In this document: positions 25,531 to 34,846 of the stretch, in pieces
How the letters are laid out: each line of letters starts with the position of its first letter
Position numbering within the stretch: the first letter of the stretch is position 1
NCBI GenBank assembly: GCA_964586675.1
Contig: CAZPHQ010000016.1
Location: 1 to 64,000, forward strand
Direction: 5' to 3'
Length of the DNA: 64,000 bases
Source of the DNA: JADLGH01 sp964586675
GTDB lineage: Bacteria > Desulfobacterota_D > UBA1144 > Nemesobacterales > UBA2774
Position numbers and translations under genes: made by a program
The notes under the pieces: generated by a model
What the model saw: the letters and a program-made list of their open reading frames with translations, nothing else
Database searches by the model: none
What the model was told of the DNA's origin: nothing

Positions 25531-28245
25531 TTATTTTTTCGATTTATAGACCTCGGCGCCGCCGCGCGGGACTTCGAGGACCATTTCCTTCGATATGTAG
25601 CCCATGACCTGTATGAACTTGGCGACGAGCCCCGTCCAGCCTGTCTGATGGCTCGCGCCGATGCCCGCTCCGTTGTCGCCGTGGAAGTATTCGTAAAAGA
25701 GGAGGTGGTCCCGGAAGTGCGGGTCCTTCTGGAATTTTTCCGTTCCGCCGAAGACCGGCCTCCGTCCGCCGGCGTCCTTCCTGAATACATTTACGAGCCT
25801 GTTGGAGATTTCGAGAGCAACGTCATAGAGCGTGACGAAATTTCCCGAGCGCGTCGGGCACTCGACCTTGAAGTCGTCGCCGTAGTATTTATAGAGGTGG
25901 AGAAGCGAGCGGATTATGAGACCGTTTACCGGGAACCACACGGGGCCGCGCCAGTTGGAGTTACCGCCGAAGAGGCCCGACCTCGATTCCGAGGGCATGT
26001 ATCCGACCCTGTACTCCTGCCCGATGACCCTGAAGACGTAGGGATGGCTCTCGTGATAGCGGGAGAGCGAGCGGATGCCGTAGTCGCCCAGGAACTCGTT
26101 CTCGTCGAGCATCCTGGCAAGGACGCGGCGGAGCTTGTCTTCGTTAAGGATCGAGAGGAGGTAGCGCCCGGCGTATCCCCTCTGCGCGGGCGGGTGGATC
26201 GTCGAAATCAGCTCCTCCATTCTGCCGAGCCGCCTCTTCATTCTTTCGGTGAACGTCGGGAATTTCTCGGCGACCCCGGCGTCGTACACTGTCGAGGCGC
26301 AGAGCGGGAGAAGCCCGACGAGCGAGCGCACCTTGAGCCTCATCGCGTGGCCGTTCGGGAACCTGAGTATGTCGTAGAAGAAGCCGTCTTCCTCGTCCCA
26401 CATTTCGTCGTGGTGGCTGCCGCACCTGTCCATCGCCGAGGCTATCCAGAGGAAGTGCTCGGCGAACTTGACGGCCATGTCTTCGTAGGTCGGGTCTTCG
26501 TGGGCGAGCTCGAATGCTATCTCCAGCATGTTCTGGCAGAACATCGCCATCCACGCCGTGCCGTCGGCCTGCTCAAGGTATCCGCCAGTCGGCAGGGGCG
26601 AGCTCCTGTCGAATACGCCGATGTTGTCGAGGCCGAGAAATCCGCCTTCGAAGACGTTCCTGCCGTTACGGTCTTTCCTGTTGACCCACCAGGTGAAGTT
26701 GAGGACGAGCTTGTCGAATATCTGCTTGAGAAAGGAAATGTCGCCCTTTCCCGTCAGCTGTTTCTGGGTGTTGTAGAGAAAGAGGCTCGCGAAGGCGTGG
26801 ACGGGTGGGTTGACGTCGCTGAAGTTCCACTCGTAGGCCGGTATCTGGCCGTTCGGGTGGAGGTAGACCTCCTTCAGCATGAGCTCCAGCTGTGACTTGG
26901 AAAACTCGGGGTCGACCATGTCGAGCGCTATAGTATGAAACGCGAGGTCCCACGCGGCGTACCAGGGATATTCCCACTTGTCGGGCATCGAGATGATGTC
27001 GTCGTTTATCATGTGGAACCATTCCTTGTTGCGGACGTTCCCGTTGGGGCTCTGCGCTGCTACGCCGGCGCCGTGCTCGCGGAGCCACTTGTCGAGGTCG
27101 AAGAAATAATACTGCTTCGACCAGAGCATGCCGGCGAGGGCCTGGCGCATGATGCTCTTCGAATCTTCGTCGAGGGACTTCGGGGTTATGAAGTCGTAGA
27201 ATGCGTCGGCCTCCGCCTTCCGGCTCGAAAGGACCTCGCCGAACCGGGAGAACAATTCCCCTCCGTTCCCCCGGAGCGAGTCGCGGGAGAGTATGAGCCT
27301 GACGGAAACCTCCCCTCCGGGCGGGACGTTCAGCACGTAGTGCGCCGAGGCTTTCGTGCCTATGCCCGCGGGGTTTACCGCGCCCCCGGAATTTTTAGTA
27401 AGGTAATCGTTTATCCCGTCCTTGACGTAGGGGGAGACGTTACGCGCTCCGAATACCCTTTCGCGGTTGGTTTCGTTCTCCGTGAAAAGAAGCGCGGGCT
27501 TTCCCTCGCAGTAGAGGAACATGCGCCCGCCGGCCTCGTCGAAGGCCTCGATCGCCTGCGCGCCCTTCGGGGATTTTACGGCCTTGACGACTGGCTTCGT
27601 TCCGCCGTCTCCCCAGGACCAGGTGTTCCTGAACCATAGCGTCGGGAGGACGTGAACCGCAGCTGCTTCGGGGCCACGGTTACAGACCGTGACGTTTACG
27701 AGTATCTCCTCGGGCCTTTCCTTCGCATACTCGACGAAAACGTCGAAGTACCTGTCGCCGTCGAAGACGCCCGTGTTAATCAGCTCGTATTCGAGATCGT
27801 TCTTCGACGCGTATTTGTTCCGCCGGACGAGGTCGGAATAGGGGAACTCCGACTGGGGATACTTGTAGAGGTATTTCATGTAGGAATGCGTCGGGGTGTT
27901 GTCGAGGTAGTAGTAATATTCCTTGACGTCTTCGCCGTGGTTGCCCTCGGAGTTCGTCAGGCCGAAGAGCCGCTCCTTTATGATCGGGTCCTTCCCGTTC
28001 CAGAGTGCGACGGCGAAGCAGAGGATCTGCCTTTCGTCGGAGATGCCCGCGATGCCGTCCTCGCCCCACCTATACGAGCGCGAGCGGGCGTGGTCGTGCG
28101 GGAAATAGTCCCACGCCGCCCCGTATTCGCTGTAATCCTCCCTGACCGTTCCCCACTGCCTTTCGCTGAGATAGGGCCCCCATTTTTTCCAGGGCGCCTT
28201 CTCTTCGCTCGCCTCTTTGAGCCGCTCAAGCTCGATATTGTCCAT
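25531..28245 (-). CDS. GH63-like (MGH1-like) glycoside hydrolase
   Basis: Encodes 904 aa. The ATG at 28245 was chosen because AAGGGG lies 8 bases upstream; the frame extends 25 codons further without support. The C-terminal two-thirds looks like an (alpha/alpha)6 barrel rich in Trp and acidic residues (WDLAFHTIALDMVDP, GFLGLDNIGVFDRS, NWRGPVWFPVNGLI), as in GH63 and related glucosidases. No signal peptide, so cytoplasmic action on a glucoside or storage sugar is likely; substrate unknown. It is divergent from a sigma-54 activator gene, which might regulate it. Confidence 0.82.
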   Translation of the reverse strand: MDNIELERLKEASEEKAPWKKWGPYLSERQWGTVREDYSEYGAAWDYFPHDHARSRSYRWGEDGIAGISDERQILCFAVALWNGKDPIIKERLFGLTNSEGNHGEDVKEYYYYLDNTPTHSYMKYLYKYPQSEFPYSDLVRRNKYASKNDLEYELINTGVFDGDRYFDVFVEYAKERPEEILVNVTVCNRGPEAAAVHVLPTLWFRNTWSWGDGGTKPVVKAVKSPKGAQAIEAFDEAGGRMFLYCEGKPALLFTENETNRERVFGARNVSPYVKDGINDYLTKNSGGAVNPAGIGTKASAHYVLNVPPGGEVSVRLILSRDSLRGNGGELFSRFGEVLSSRKAEADAFYDFITPKSLDEDSKSIMRQALAGMLWSKQYYFFDLDKWLREHGAGVAAQSPNGNVRNKEWFHMINDDIISMPDKWEYPWYAAWDLAFHTIALDMVDPEFSKSQLELMLKEVYLHPNGQIPAYEWNFSDVNPPVHAFASLFLYNTQKQLTGKGDISFLKQIFDKLVLNFTWWVNRKDRNGRNVFEGGFLGLDNIGVFDRSSPLPTGGYLEQADGTAWMAMFCQNMLEIAFELAHEDPTYEDMAVKFAEHFLWIASAMDRCGSHHDEMWDEEDGFFYDILRFPNGHAMRLKVRSLVGLLPLCASTVYDAGVAEKFPTFTERMKRRLGRMEELISTIHPPAQRGYAGRYLLSILNEDKLRRVLARMLDENEFLGDYGIRSLSRYHESHPYVFRVIGQEYRVGYMPSESRSGLFGGNSNWRGPVWFPVNGLIIRSLLHLYKYYGDDFKVECPTRSGNFVTLYDVALEISNRLVNVFRKDAGGRRPVFGGTEKFQKDPHFRDHLLFYEYFHGDNGAGIGASHQTGWTGLVAKFIQVMGYISKEMVLEVPRGGAEVYKSKK

Positions 28246-28324
28246 GTGTGTCCCCTTCTTATCTGTGATCGCGTCTGTTCGTGAAAGTCCCGGCGCAGTC
28301 GCGGCAAGCCTGCGCCACATCTGA

Positions 28325-28354
28325 ATTATAATCGGGCATCCCGGCTTCCCGCAA
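28325..28354 (-). promoter_or_regulatory. Promoter for GH63-like gene
   Basis: On the minus strand TTGCGG (28354-28349) and TATAAT (28330-28325) are separated by 18 bases. The expected start is about 75 bases before the ATG at 28245. Confidence 0.45.
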
Positions 28355-28448
28355 TATTTGGTGCGAGAACGCCCGTTTTCGGCGTATCGGGATGTGTTCG
28401 ACGGGACTTCCTCCGTGATCTGCTTTCAACCCGGGGCGCACAGGATCG

Positions 28449-28464
28449 CATGTATGTACACATG
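28449..28464. promoter_or_regulatory. Perfect inverted repeat in the divergent region
   Basis: CATGT-ATGTAC-ACATG is a 16-base perfect inverted repeat with a six-base centre, 25 bases upstream of the -35 of the regulator promoter and about 95 bases upstream of the GH63-like gene's -35. It is a candidate operator; the cognate regulator is unknown. Confidence 0.4.
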
Positions 28465-28489
28465 TAATTTCTTTCTTAAAACATTATCG

Positions 28490-28518
28490 TCGACACGAAA
28501 TACTCCGTATGATAGAAT
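28490..28518 (+). promoter_or_regulatory. Sigma-70 promoter for sigma-54 activator gene
   Basis: TCGACA (28490-28495), 17 bases, then TAGAAT (28513-28518): each hexamer has one mismatch to consensus at ideal spacing. The predicted start near 28525 gives a leader of about 68 bases before the GTG at 28593. Confidence 0.6.
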
Positions 28519-28592
28519 CAAGGTTATTGGGGTCGAATAACGAATAATAAGCGCAATCAGGAATTATTCTATTTCTTCGCCGGGGTGATTTC

Positions 28593-31364
28593 GTGAGTAA
28601 ATTTCTGGATGGAACCAAAGCTTCCATACCGAAGGACATTCTCTCGGCTCTCCCCGACGGCAGGCTGAGAGAGAGTCTCGAGCTATTCTTCCACACAGCC
28701 CCCGCCGGTTTTTTCATAATCGACGCCGATTCCCGGTTCATACTCGTAAACGAAAAATTCGCTTCGCTCTACGGGCTCGCCCCCGACGACCTCACTGGCC
28801 GTATCTTCCGGAACATGCTTCCGGGCACGGCGCTCGTTTTCGAGCCGCTCTGGAGCGCGGTGTTCGCCTCGGGAGCGCCTTCCGTAAACGTCGAGATAGC
28901 GCTTCCTCCCGTGGACGGGCACGTGGATGACAAGTACTGGCTCGCGAATTTTCATCCGCTGAGGGACGAGGACGACAGGGTTCAGGCCGTGGGTGTAATG
29001 GTGCAGGACACGACGTATATAAAACAGGCGGAAGACGCCGTCAGGGAAAGCGAGGAGAGGTACAGGCTTATCGTCGAGAATCAGACGGAGCTCGTGTGCA
29101 GGTTCCTCCCCGACGGCACGATCACGTTCGTCAACGATTCTTACTGCCGCTACTTCTCGAAGATGAAGGACGAGCTTGTCGGCAGCAGCATATGGAACCT
29201 GATCCCCGATGCCGAGCACGAGAGGTGCAAGCTGTACCTGGAGTCGATAACGAAAGAGGGCAAGACTTCGTCTATGATCGAGCACGAGGTGACAGTGCCT
29301 GACGGCAGGAAGCGCTGGCAGCAGTGGACGGACAAGGCGATATACGACGACGGGAAGCTCGTCGCGTTCCAGTCGACCGGCCGCGACATTACGGACAGAA
29401 AGATGATCGAGGAATCGCTCGCCGAGAGTGAAAGGCGCTACGCGCTGGCGGTCAAAGCCGGCGGGGTCGGCATATGGGACTGGCGCGTCGATACGGGGGA
29501 GATATTCGTCGATCCGGTCCTGAAAGCGCTCATCGGCTACGAGGACCACGAGATAAAAAACGATCTCGACGACTGGTGCTCCCACGTTCACCCGGACGAC
29601 ATGGAGCTCGTCGGCGAAGTGGCGAGGGGCCACATCGAGGGCGAGACGCCGGGGCTCGAGGTGAAGCACAGGATGATTCACAGGGACGGGGGCGAGAGAT
29701 GGTTCCTCGCGCGGGGCGTCGCGATAGAGCGGGGCGAGGACGGCAGGGCGACGAGGATCATAGGTACCGATGTCGACATCACGGAGCACGAGCTCATCGA
29801 GCGAGCGCACAGGGACGCTCTCTACCGGCTCTCGCGGCTCAACAGCCACGAAAAGATAATCAGGACCATAACCGAAAGCATACACAGATCCATAGATCTT
29901 CCGGACATACTGGAAAACGCCGTCGAATCGATGTGGAAGAACATCGAGAATGCGGACCAGGTGGCGGTTTTTCTTGTCGAGGGAGAGAACGCCGTGCTGA
30001 AGGCGCAAAGGGGCTTCCCGGACTGGTTCGTCGAAAAGGTCAGAATCCTCACCCCGCCCGAGGGCTTCATCTGGAGAACGCTTCGTGAAAAGAAGCCTCT
30101 CTTCTGCCCCGACGCCGATCGCGATACCATCATCGGCGATTCGGAGAGAAGCGCCGGCATCGAGAGCTACACCACGATGCCCATAAGCTGCGAAGGGGAA
30201 ACCATAGGCTGCATCGTTATAAACTCGCGGAGGAAGAACGCCTTCGACAACGACGAGACCGGGTTCCTCGAAGACATAGCCGGGCAGCTCGACGTCGCCG
30301 TGAAGAACGCCAGGCAGGCGGGCGATCTCAAGCGGGCGCTCGGCGAGATAGTTGTTCTCAAGGACCAGTTACAGGCCGAAAACATATACCTCAGGGAAGA
30401 GGTGAGCCTCGACCTTTCGTCCGAGGATGTTGTCGGACAGAGCGAGGCCATAAAGAAGGTTCTCGCCGGGGTCGGCCGCGTGGCGGGAACGGATTCCACC
30501 GTTCTCATTACCGGGGAGACGGGCACGGGGAAGGAGCTAATTGCGCACGTCATTCATGCCCAGAGCAGGCGACGCGGCAAGATGATGGTGAAGGTGAACT
30601 GCGCCAATCTTCCGCCGACGCTTATAGAGAGCGAGCTCTTCGGGCGCGAGAAGGGGGCTTACACCGGAGCGCTCACAAGGCAGATAGGGCGGTTCGAATT
30701 AGCCAACGGCTCTACCATATTCCTCGACGAGATAGGCGAGCTTTCGCCGGAGCTCCAGGCGAAGCTTCTCAGGGTCCTCCAGGAGGGGCAGTTCGAGAGG
30801 CTCGGCGCTCCGGGCACGGTAGAGGTCGACATACGCGTCATCGCCGCGACGAACCGGAACCTTGCCGAAGAGGTGAAGGCCGGGAGGTTCCGGGAAGACC
30901 TTTACTACAGGCTGAACGTTTTTCCGATACATGTCCCGCCGTTGAGAGAAAGGCCGGAGGATATTCCGTCGCTAATATGGATGTTCGTCAGGGAGTTTTC
31001 CGCCAAGATGGGGAAGAGGATAGAGAGCGTTTCGAAAAGGGATATAGAAGCCGCGCGCCGGTATACCTGGCCGGGGAACGTGAGGGAACTAAAGAACGTT
31101 ATAGAGCGCGCGATGATACTCACGCGGGGGAACGTACTCCGCATCGAGCTCCCCGAGAACGAGGCCCCGACCGGGAACGCCGCGACGCTCCGGGAGATGG
31201 AGAGGGAGCACATACTCGCGACGCTGGCGAGGACGGGATGGAAGGTGAGGGGGAAGAACGGCGCCGCCGAGGCCCTCGGGATGAAGCCTTCGACGCTCGA
31301 ATCGCGAATGGCGAAGCTCGGGATCAAGCGCGCTGCGGACCACGTCCGCGGGAATTCGAAGTAG
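28593..31364 (+). CDS. Sigma-54-dependent activator with PAS, PAS, PAS and GAF domains
   Basis: Encodes 923 aa from GTG (GGGGTG lies 5 bases upstream). Order: PAS about 25-145, PAS about 150-270 (YRLIVENQTELVCRF), PAS-PAC about 275-400 (GVGIWDWRV), GAF about 410-575, then an FhlA/NtrC-type AAA+ domain with Walker A GETGTGKE, the sigma-54 contact loop GAYTGA and Walker B FLDEIGEL, and a Fis-type helix-turn-helix (GMKPSTLESRMAKLGI). No receiver domain, so it senses a ligand, redox state or light directly. It activates RpoN-dependent promoters; target unknown, though the divergent glycosidase is a possibility. Confidence 0.92.
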   Translation: MSKFLDGTKASIPKDILSALPDGRLRESLELFFHTAPAGFFIIDADSRFILVNEKFASLYGLAPDDLTGRIFRNMLPGTALVFEPLWSAVFASGAPSVNVEIALPPVDGHVDDKYWLANFHPLRDEDDRVQAVGVMVQDTTYIKQAEDAVRESEERYRLIVENQTELVCRFLPDGTITFVNDSYCRYFSKMKDELVGSSIWNLIPDAEHERCKLYLESITKEGKTSSMIEHEVTVPDGRKRWQQWTDKAIYDDGKLVAFQSTGRDITDRKMIEESLAESERRYALAVKAGGVGIWDWRVDTGEIFVDPVLKALIGYEDHEIKNDLDDWCSHVHPDDMELVGEVARGHIEGETPGLEVKHRMIHRDGGERWFLARGVAIERGEDGRATRIIGTDVDITEHELIERAHRDALYRLSRLNSHEKIIRTITESIHRSIDLPDILENAVESMWKNIENADQVAVFLVEGENAVLKAQRGFPDWFVEKVRILTPPEGFIWRTLREKKPLFCPDADRDTIIGDSERSAGIESYTTMPISCEGETIGCIVINSRRKNAFDNDETGFLEDIAGQLDVAVKNARQAGDLKRALGEIVVLKDQLQAENIYLREEVSLDLSSEDVVGQSEAIKKVLAGVGRVAGTDSTVLITGETGTGKELIAHVIHAQSRRRGKMMVKVNCANLPPTLIESELFGREKGAYTGALTRQIGRFELANGSTIFLDEIGELSPELQAKLLRVLQEGQFERLGAPGTVEVDIRVIAATNRNLAEEVKAGRFREDLYYRLNVFPIHVPPLRERPEDIPSLIWMFVREFSAKMGKRIESVSKRDIEAARRYTWPGNVRELKNVIERAMILTRGNVLRIELPENEAPTGNAATLREMEREHILATLARTGWKVRGKNGAAEALGMKPSTLESRMAKLGIKRAADHVRGNSK

Positions 31365-31489
31365 CAGCATTGTTGCCATTATCGCCCGCCGCGCTTCAGG
31401 CGCTTTTAGCTCTCGAATATCGAAAAGCACATTCCGTGTGCGGACAGGACCTAAAGCGCGAGCACTACATTCTCAATTTTCAAAAATCG

Positions 31490-32560
31490 ATTTAAAAATC
31501 CCCTATCTCCCCCTTTTCCTAAGGGGGAGATAAAAACAGAGAGATAAAAAATAAAATGACTTTTACATTTGCATGACCACACACATGGTGTGTTTCTCGA
31601 CGTATCATAGTGAGTTGGTACAAGCACCTGAAGCGCGTCGGGTGATAATTGTAACCACTCTGCTATATCGATTTCCTGCGCACATGGTGCGCAAATTGTG
31701 CTAAAAATCATCGCGTGTTCGCTAAATCTTGTTTTTCCTGATTGATTGATAAGGTACCCCCTCACCCTTTATCCCTGTTTTGGTTTCGGTTCCTTTCGAG
31801 CGGTATTAGATGGGTTTCCGTGCCGTCAGTCAAAGGCGTCCGAATGCTCGCTTGTTCGCATTCGTTCCCCGGAGGGGAGAGGGGAAATTAATGGGTCAGA
31901 TTTTTAACGCTCATCCGCTCGATCATCTCGACGGGGCAAGGCCCGTGATTTAGACAAAATGCACGACCGAACGGTACTTTGAATTTCAGACCTTCCTACG
32001 TCGAATTCCTGCGGACGTTGTCCGCCCAATTTCGACGTCCCGGAAGTATATTGCTTCGCTGCGTCCGGCTACGCATGGCTTCGCCGCGACGAGCGGCAGC
32101 TCGCAATATGAAAGAGCGAGATCCTGAAAGTTTTGGTTTGTATTGCCAAGGAGCAGTACTGGACATGCTTTCGTGCAATTGGCCAAGGGGTCTCGATTCC
32201 TCGCTTGCTCGAAATCGTGGTTCAGGGTGACAGAAGCGAGGAGTCACGGCTTTAAATTGATGTGGATTCCCGACAAAGGCACTCGGGAATGACAAATCTG
32301 AAAGATTAAATCCCCCTATATCTCCCTTTTCCTAAGGGGGAATGAAAAAGAAAGATTGCCGCGGTCGTGTAAGGCGCTCCCTCGCAATGACAAATTAGAA
32401 AGACTGGATTCCCGATAAATACGCTGATACTAAAGAAGACAGGTCCTGAGCGGTACTGGATAAAATCTTGTTGCGTACGGCCCGGGCGCCCGATCCCTCG
32501 CGCGCTCGAAATCGTTGGCAATCAAAAAAATTACGGACGTGGGGAGCCGCGGCTAGGGCC
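31490..32560. repeat. Mosaic intergenic repeat cluster 4
   Basis: About 1.3 kb between the regulator and the ABM gene. It contains TCCCCC-N9-GGGGGA hairpins (31508-31528 and about 32322-32341), a full two-hairpin element (31577-31730), a partial 3' half of that element with CGGAC-N3-GTCCG (about 32009-32030), a 120-base unit (32118-32237) shared with 25233-25351, GGATTCCCGA/GAATGACA (32264-32297), GATTGCC/CTCGCAATGA (32354-32396), and a TGATACTAAAGAAG unit (32423-32462). Frames in it are repeat translations. Confidence 0.75.
31577..31730 (+). repeat. Two-hairpin dispersed element, copy D
   Basis: Full-length copy: CACACAC-ATG-GTGTGTTTCTCGACG, CACCTGAAGCGCGTCGGGTG, then the second hairpin CGCAC-ATG-GTGCG (about 31678-31692), and the tail CTAAAAATCATCGCG plus GTTCGCTAAATCTTG. 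Block order is identical to copy A although the spacers have diverged. Confidence 0.75.
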
Positions 32561-32729
32561 GCGACGTCCAATTACGGTGGAGGTCCATGCACGCACGAAA
32601 TATCGGGGGTGCCACGATATTTCGGGGGTTTGTGTCGACGCACGGGCAGTGATTGTCCGTCTCCCGTAGATTAATATTCAATGACTGCCGGGCGTTAATC
32701 ATTTTTAATCATCGTTTCCGGAGAGGGGC

Positions 32730-33083
32730 ATGGAACTTGCAACCTTAATAGTGGAAATGGTCATAATGACGACAAGAATGAGCGTCAGCGCCAGGTGGAA
32801 AGACGAGCTTGCCAGTGCGCTTCGCGGTATGCTGGAGCCAGTCAGGCACGAGTCGGGGTGCCTCAGCTTCGATCTTTATATAGATACGGAGGACGACGAC
32901 ACGTACATGCTCGTCGAGGAATGGGAGACGAAGGAAGATTTCGACAGGCACCTACGGAGCGGGGATTACAAAAAATTTCTCGTTCTCATGGAGCTCCTGA
33001 AGGAGCCTCCCGAGATAAATATAAGCGTCATTTCGCAAAGGTCGGGTATGGAATACCTGGAAAGGGTAATCGGTTTACACTAG
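32730..33083 (+). CDS. Antibiotic-biosynthesis-monooxygenase (ABM) fold protein
   Basis: Encodes 117 aa with GGAGAGGGG just before the ATG; inner ATGs at 32757 and 32766 are alternative starts. The ferredoxin-like ABM pattern is seen in SGCLSFDLYID, YMLVEEWETKEDFDRHL and the C-terminal strand. Small dimeric proteins of this type act as quinol monooxygenases or heme-degrading/aldehyde-handling enzymes; the substrate cannot be told. It is first in the long plus-strand run of mostly exported proteins. Confidence 0.8.
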   Translation: MELATLIVEMVIMTTRMSVSARWKDELASALRGMLEPVRHESGCLSFDLYIDTEDDDTYMLVEEWETKEDFDRHLRSGDYKKFLVLMELLKEPPEINISVISQRSGMEYLERVIGLH

Positions 33084-33167
33084 CCGCCGGGGAGCAAGGG
33101 GGGGCGCGGGATCGCTTCCCGGGCGGCCGCAACGATGGCATCAAGTAAACGAAAGGAGGTAAAGATT

Positions 33168-33608
33168 ATGAAGAGGTCGATTCTATACGCGCTTCTGGTT
33201 CTGGGTTTGATACAGGCTTACGCCCGGGCCGAGGAGCCAGCCGCTCAGACTCAGCGCGGCGCTATAAGCGAGGCAGTCGCACGGGAGATGCCGGTTCTCA
33301 AAGGCGATACCTGGATGGCGATGGACGAGAACTCCAAGATTGCGTTCATCTGGGGGGTGGGGCATGTGGTCACGATCGAGCAGGTGATCATGGAGCAGTA
33401 TCCCGACCAGAAGAGGGATACGTTCGTGATGAAGGTGGTGGAGGCGTCCAATGCCTCGCCGGCGACGATGACACAGGTCGCGGCGGCGATAGACAAGTTC
33501 TACACGGAGAATCCCGACAAGCTGGATATGCCTGTTATGGCCGTTATATGGGACACGATGATAAAGCCCAACATAACGACAGGAATAGCCGGTCAGCCGC
33601 TCAAGTAA
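33168..33608 (+). CDS. Exported protein of unknown function
   Basis: Encodes 146 aa from the ATG at 33168, with AAAGGAGGT seven bases upstream. MKRSILYALLVLGLIQAYARA is a signal peptide, so the mature protein of about 125 aa is periplasmic. It is predicted helical, with WMAMDENSKIAFIWGVGHVV and a VAAAIDKFYTENPDKLDMPV stretch that recalls the Rap1a/Tai-type exported helical proteins; that likeness is weak. No enzyme motif seen. Confidence 0.75.
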   Translation: MKRSILYALLVLGLIQAYARAEEPAAQTQRGAISEAVAREMPVLKGDTWMAMDENSKIAFIWGVGHVVTIEQVIMEQYPDQKRDTFVMKVVEASNASPATMTQVAAAIDKFYTENPDKLDMPVMAVIWDTMIKPNITTGIAGQPLK

Positions 33609-33641
33609 GAGGGCCCAGAACGTAATAAAAGGAGATCGAAA

Positions 33642-33863
33642 ATGAGGAAAATCAAATATCTGATTCTTGTGGCATCCATAGCGGCACTGCCGCTGGCGGG
33701 ATGCACCAATATGTCGAAGTCGCAGCAGGGAGCCCTAAGCGGAGGCGCCCTCGGAGCGGGCGCAGGGCTCGGAATAGCCGCTCTCTCGGGCGGGAACCTC
33801 TGGGTGGGGACGGCGGTAGGCGCGGGCGCGGGTGCCCTTACCGGGTACCTGGTAAGCCAGTGA
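33642..33863 (+). CDS. Glycine-zipper lipoprotein
   Basis: Encodes 73 aa. Lipoprotein signal ending LPLAGC, then a short Ser/Gln-rich tether and two Gly/Ala-rich helices (GALGAGAGLGIAALSGG and VGTAVGAGAGALTGYLV) with the GxxxG spacing of glycine-zipper proteins, which pack in membranes. Often found in the outer membrane of diderms. AAAGGAGAT precedes the ATG. Exact function unknown. Confidence 0.82.
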   Translation: MRKIKYLILVASIAALPLAGCTNMSKSQQGALSGGALGAGAGLGIAALSGGNLWVGTAVGAGAGALTGYLVSQ

Positions 33864-33990
33864 GACGCGGGCCTGCGCGAGCGGGCACGCGGAAACTATA
33901 GGTAACTCGAAAAGGCATAAGGCAGGATAATCCGCGGCAGGGGAAAGCGGGCCGCGGCGCAATCTTAATAACTCTGCTGGAGGTATGGTC

Positions 33991-34617
33991 ATGAAAAAGT
34001 ACGCGGTCGAGTTCATAGGGACTTTCTTTTTCGTTCTCACAGTCGGCCTGACGGTTATAGACCCGGGAGCCGGCGTCGCGGCTCCGCTCGCCATAGGCTC
34101 GGTGCTTATGGTTATGGTTTACGCGGGCGGCCACATATCGGGCGGGCATTACAACCCGGCTGTCACGCTCGCTGTATGGATGCGGGGAAGGTGCCCGGCG
34201 CAGGACGTTCCGTTCTACATGATAGCCCAGTGGCTGGCCGCCGCGGCCGCCGGGCTGTTGTCGCTTTATCTTAAAGGCAATCCTGCCATGACGCCGATGA
34301 CGCCGAATGTCGTATACGCGCTTATAGTGGAATTCCTGTTCACGTTCGCGCTGGCCTATGTCGTGCTCAACACGGCGACGTCGAAAAACACGGCCGGGAA
34401 TTCATATTACGGGCTCGCGATAGGCTTCACCGTCGTCATAGCGGCCTACTCGGCGGGGGCGATTTCGGGCGGTGCGTTTAACCCGGCGATAGCCCTCGGC
34501 ATAACCGTTATGGGTATATCCGCCGCGTCCAATATCTGGATATTCCTGGTGGCGGATTTTCTCGGCGGGGCCGCAGCGGCGCTCGTTTTCAACGCCATTA
34601 ACCCCGACGACAAGTAG
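33991..34617 (+). CDS. Aquaporin-family (MIP) channel
   Basis: Encodes 208 aa from the ATG at 33991 (GGAGG seven bases upstream; the ATG at 33985 is too close to it). Six membrane spans and two half-helices with the two NPA boxes, GGHYNPAVTLAVW and GGAFNPAIALGI. Conducts water or small neutral solutes across the inner membrane; water versus glycerol selectivity was not determined. It is followed by a strong hairpin with a T run, so it probably ends the preceding transcript. Confidence 0.9.
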   Translation: MKKYAVEFIGTFFFVLTVGLTVIDPGAGVAAPLAIGSVLMVMVYAGGHISGGHYNPAVTLAVWMRGRCPAQDVPFYMIAQWLAAAAAGLLSLYLKGNPAMTPMTPNVVYALIVEFLFTFALAYVVLNTATSKNTAGNSYYGLAIGFTVVIAAYSAGAISGGAFNPAIALGITVMGISAASNIWIFLVADFLGGAAAALVFNAINPDDK

Positions 34618-34764
34618 CCGGGGCGGAAATCTCGATTGTCTGGCGCGAGGACGACAGGCATGAAAAGAAGCAAAAGGAAACGCCCGCGGGCAGCGTTCTC
34701 CGGCGCGAGCGCACGGGCGGAAAAGGCTAAGGGAGTTAATCTCCTACCCCTCTTTCGGGAATCC

Positions 34765-34812
34765 CGGCCGCGGCCTTCTTCGAGGAAGCGCCGTGGCCGC
34801 GGGCCCGTTTTA
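34765..34812 (+). terminator. Intrinsic terminator after aquaporin gene
   Basis: CCGCGGCC (34768-34775) pairs with GGCCGCGG (34795-34802), with an inner CTTC/GAAG stem, followed by TTTTAATT from 34808. Good stem and short T tract. Confidence 0.65.
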
Positions 34813-34846
34813 ATTACCTATATGCTGTTTGCGGGAGGAAGGCGCT

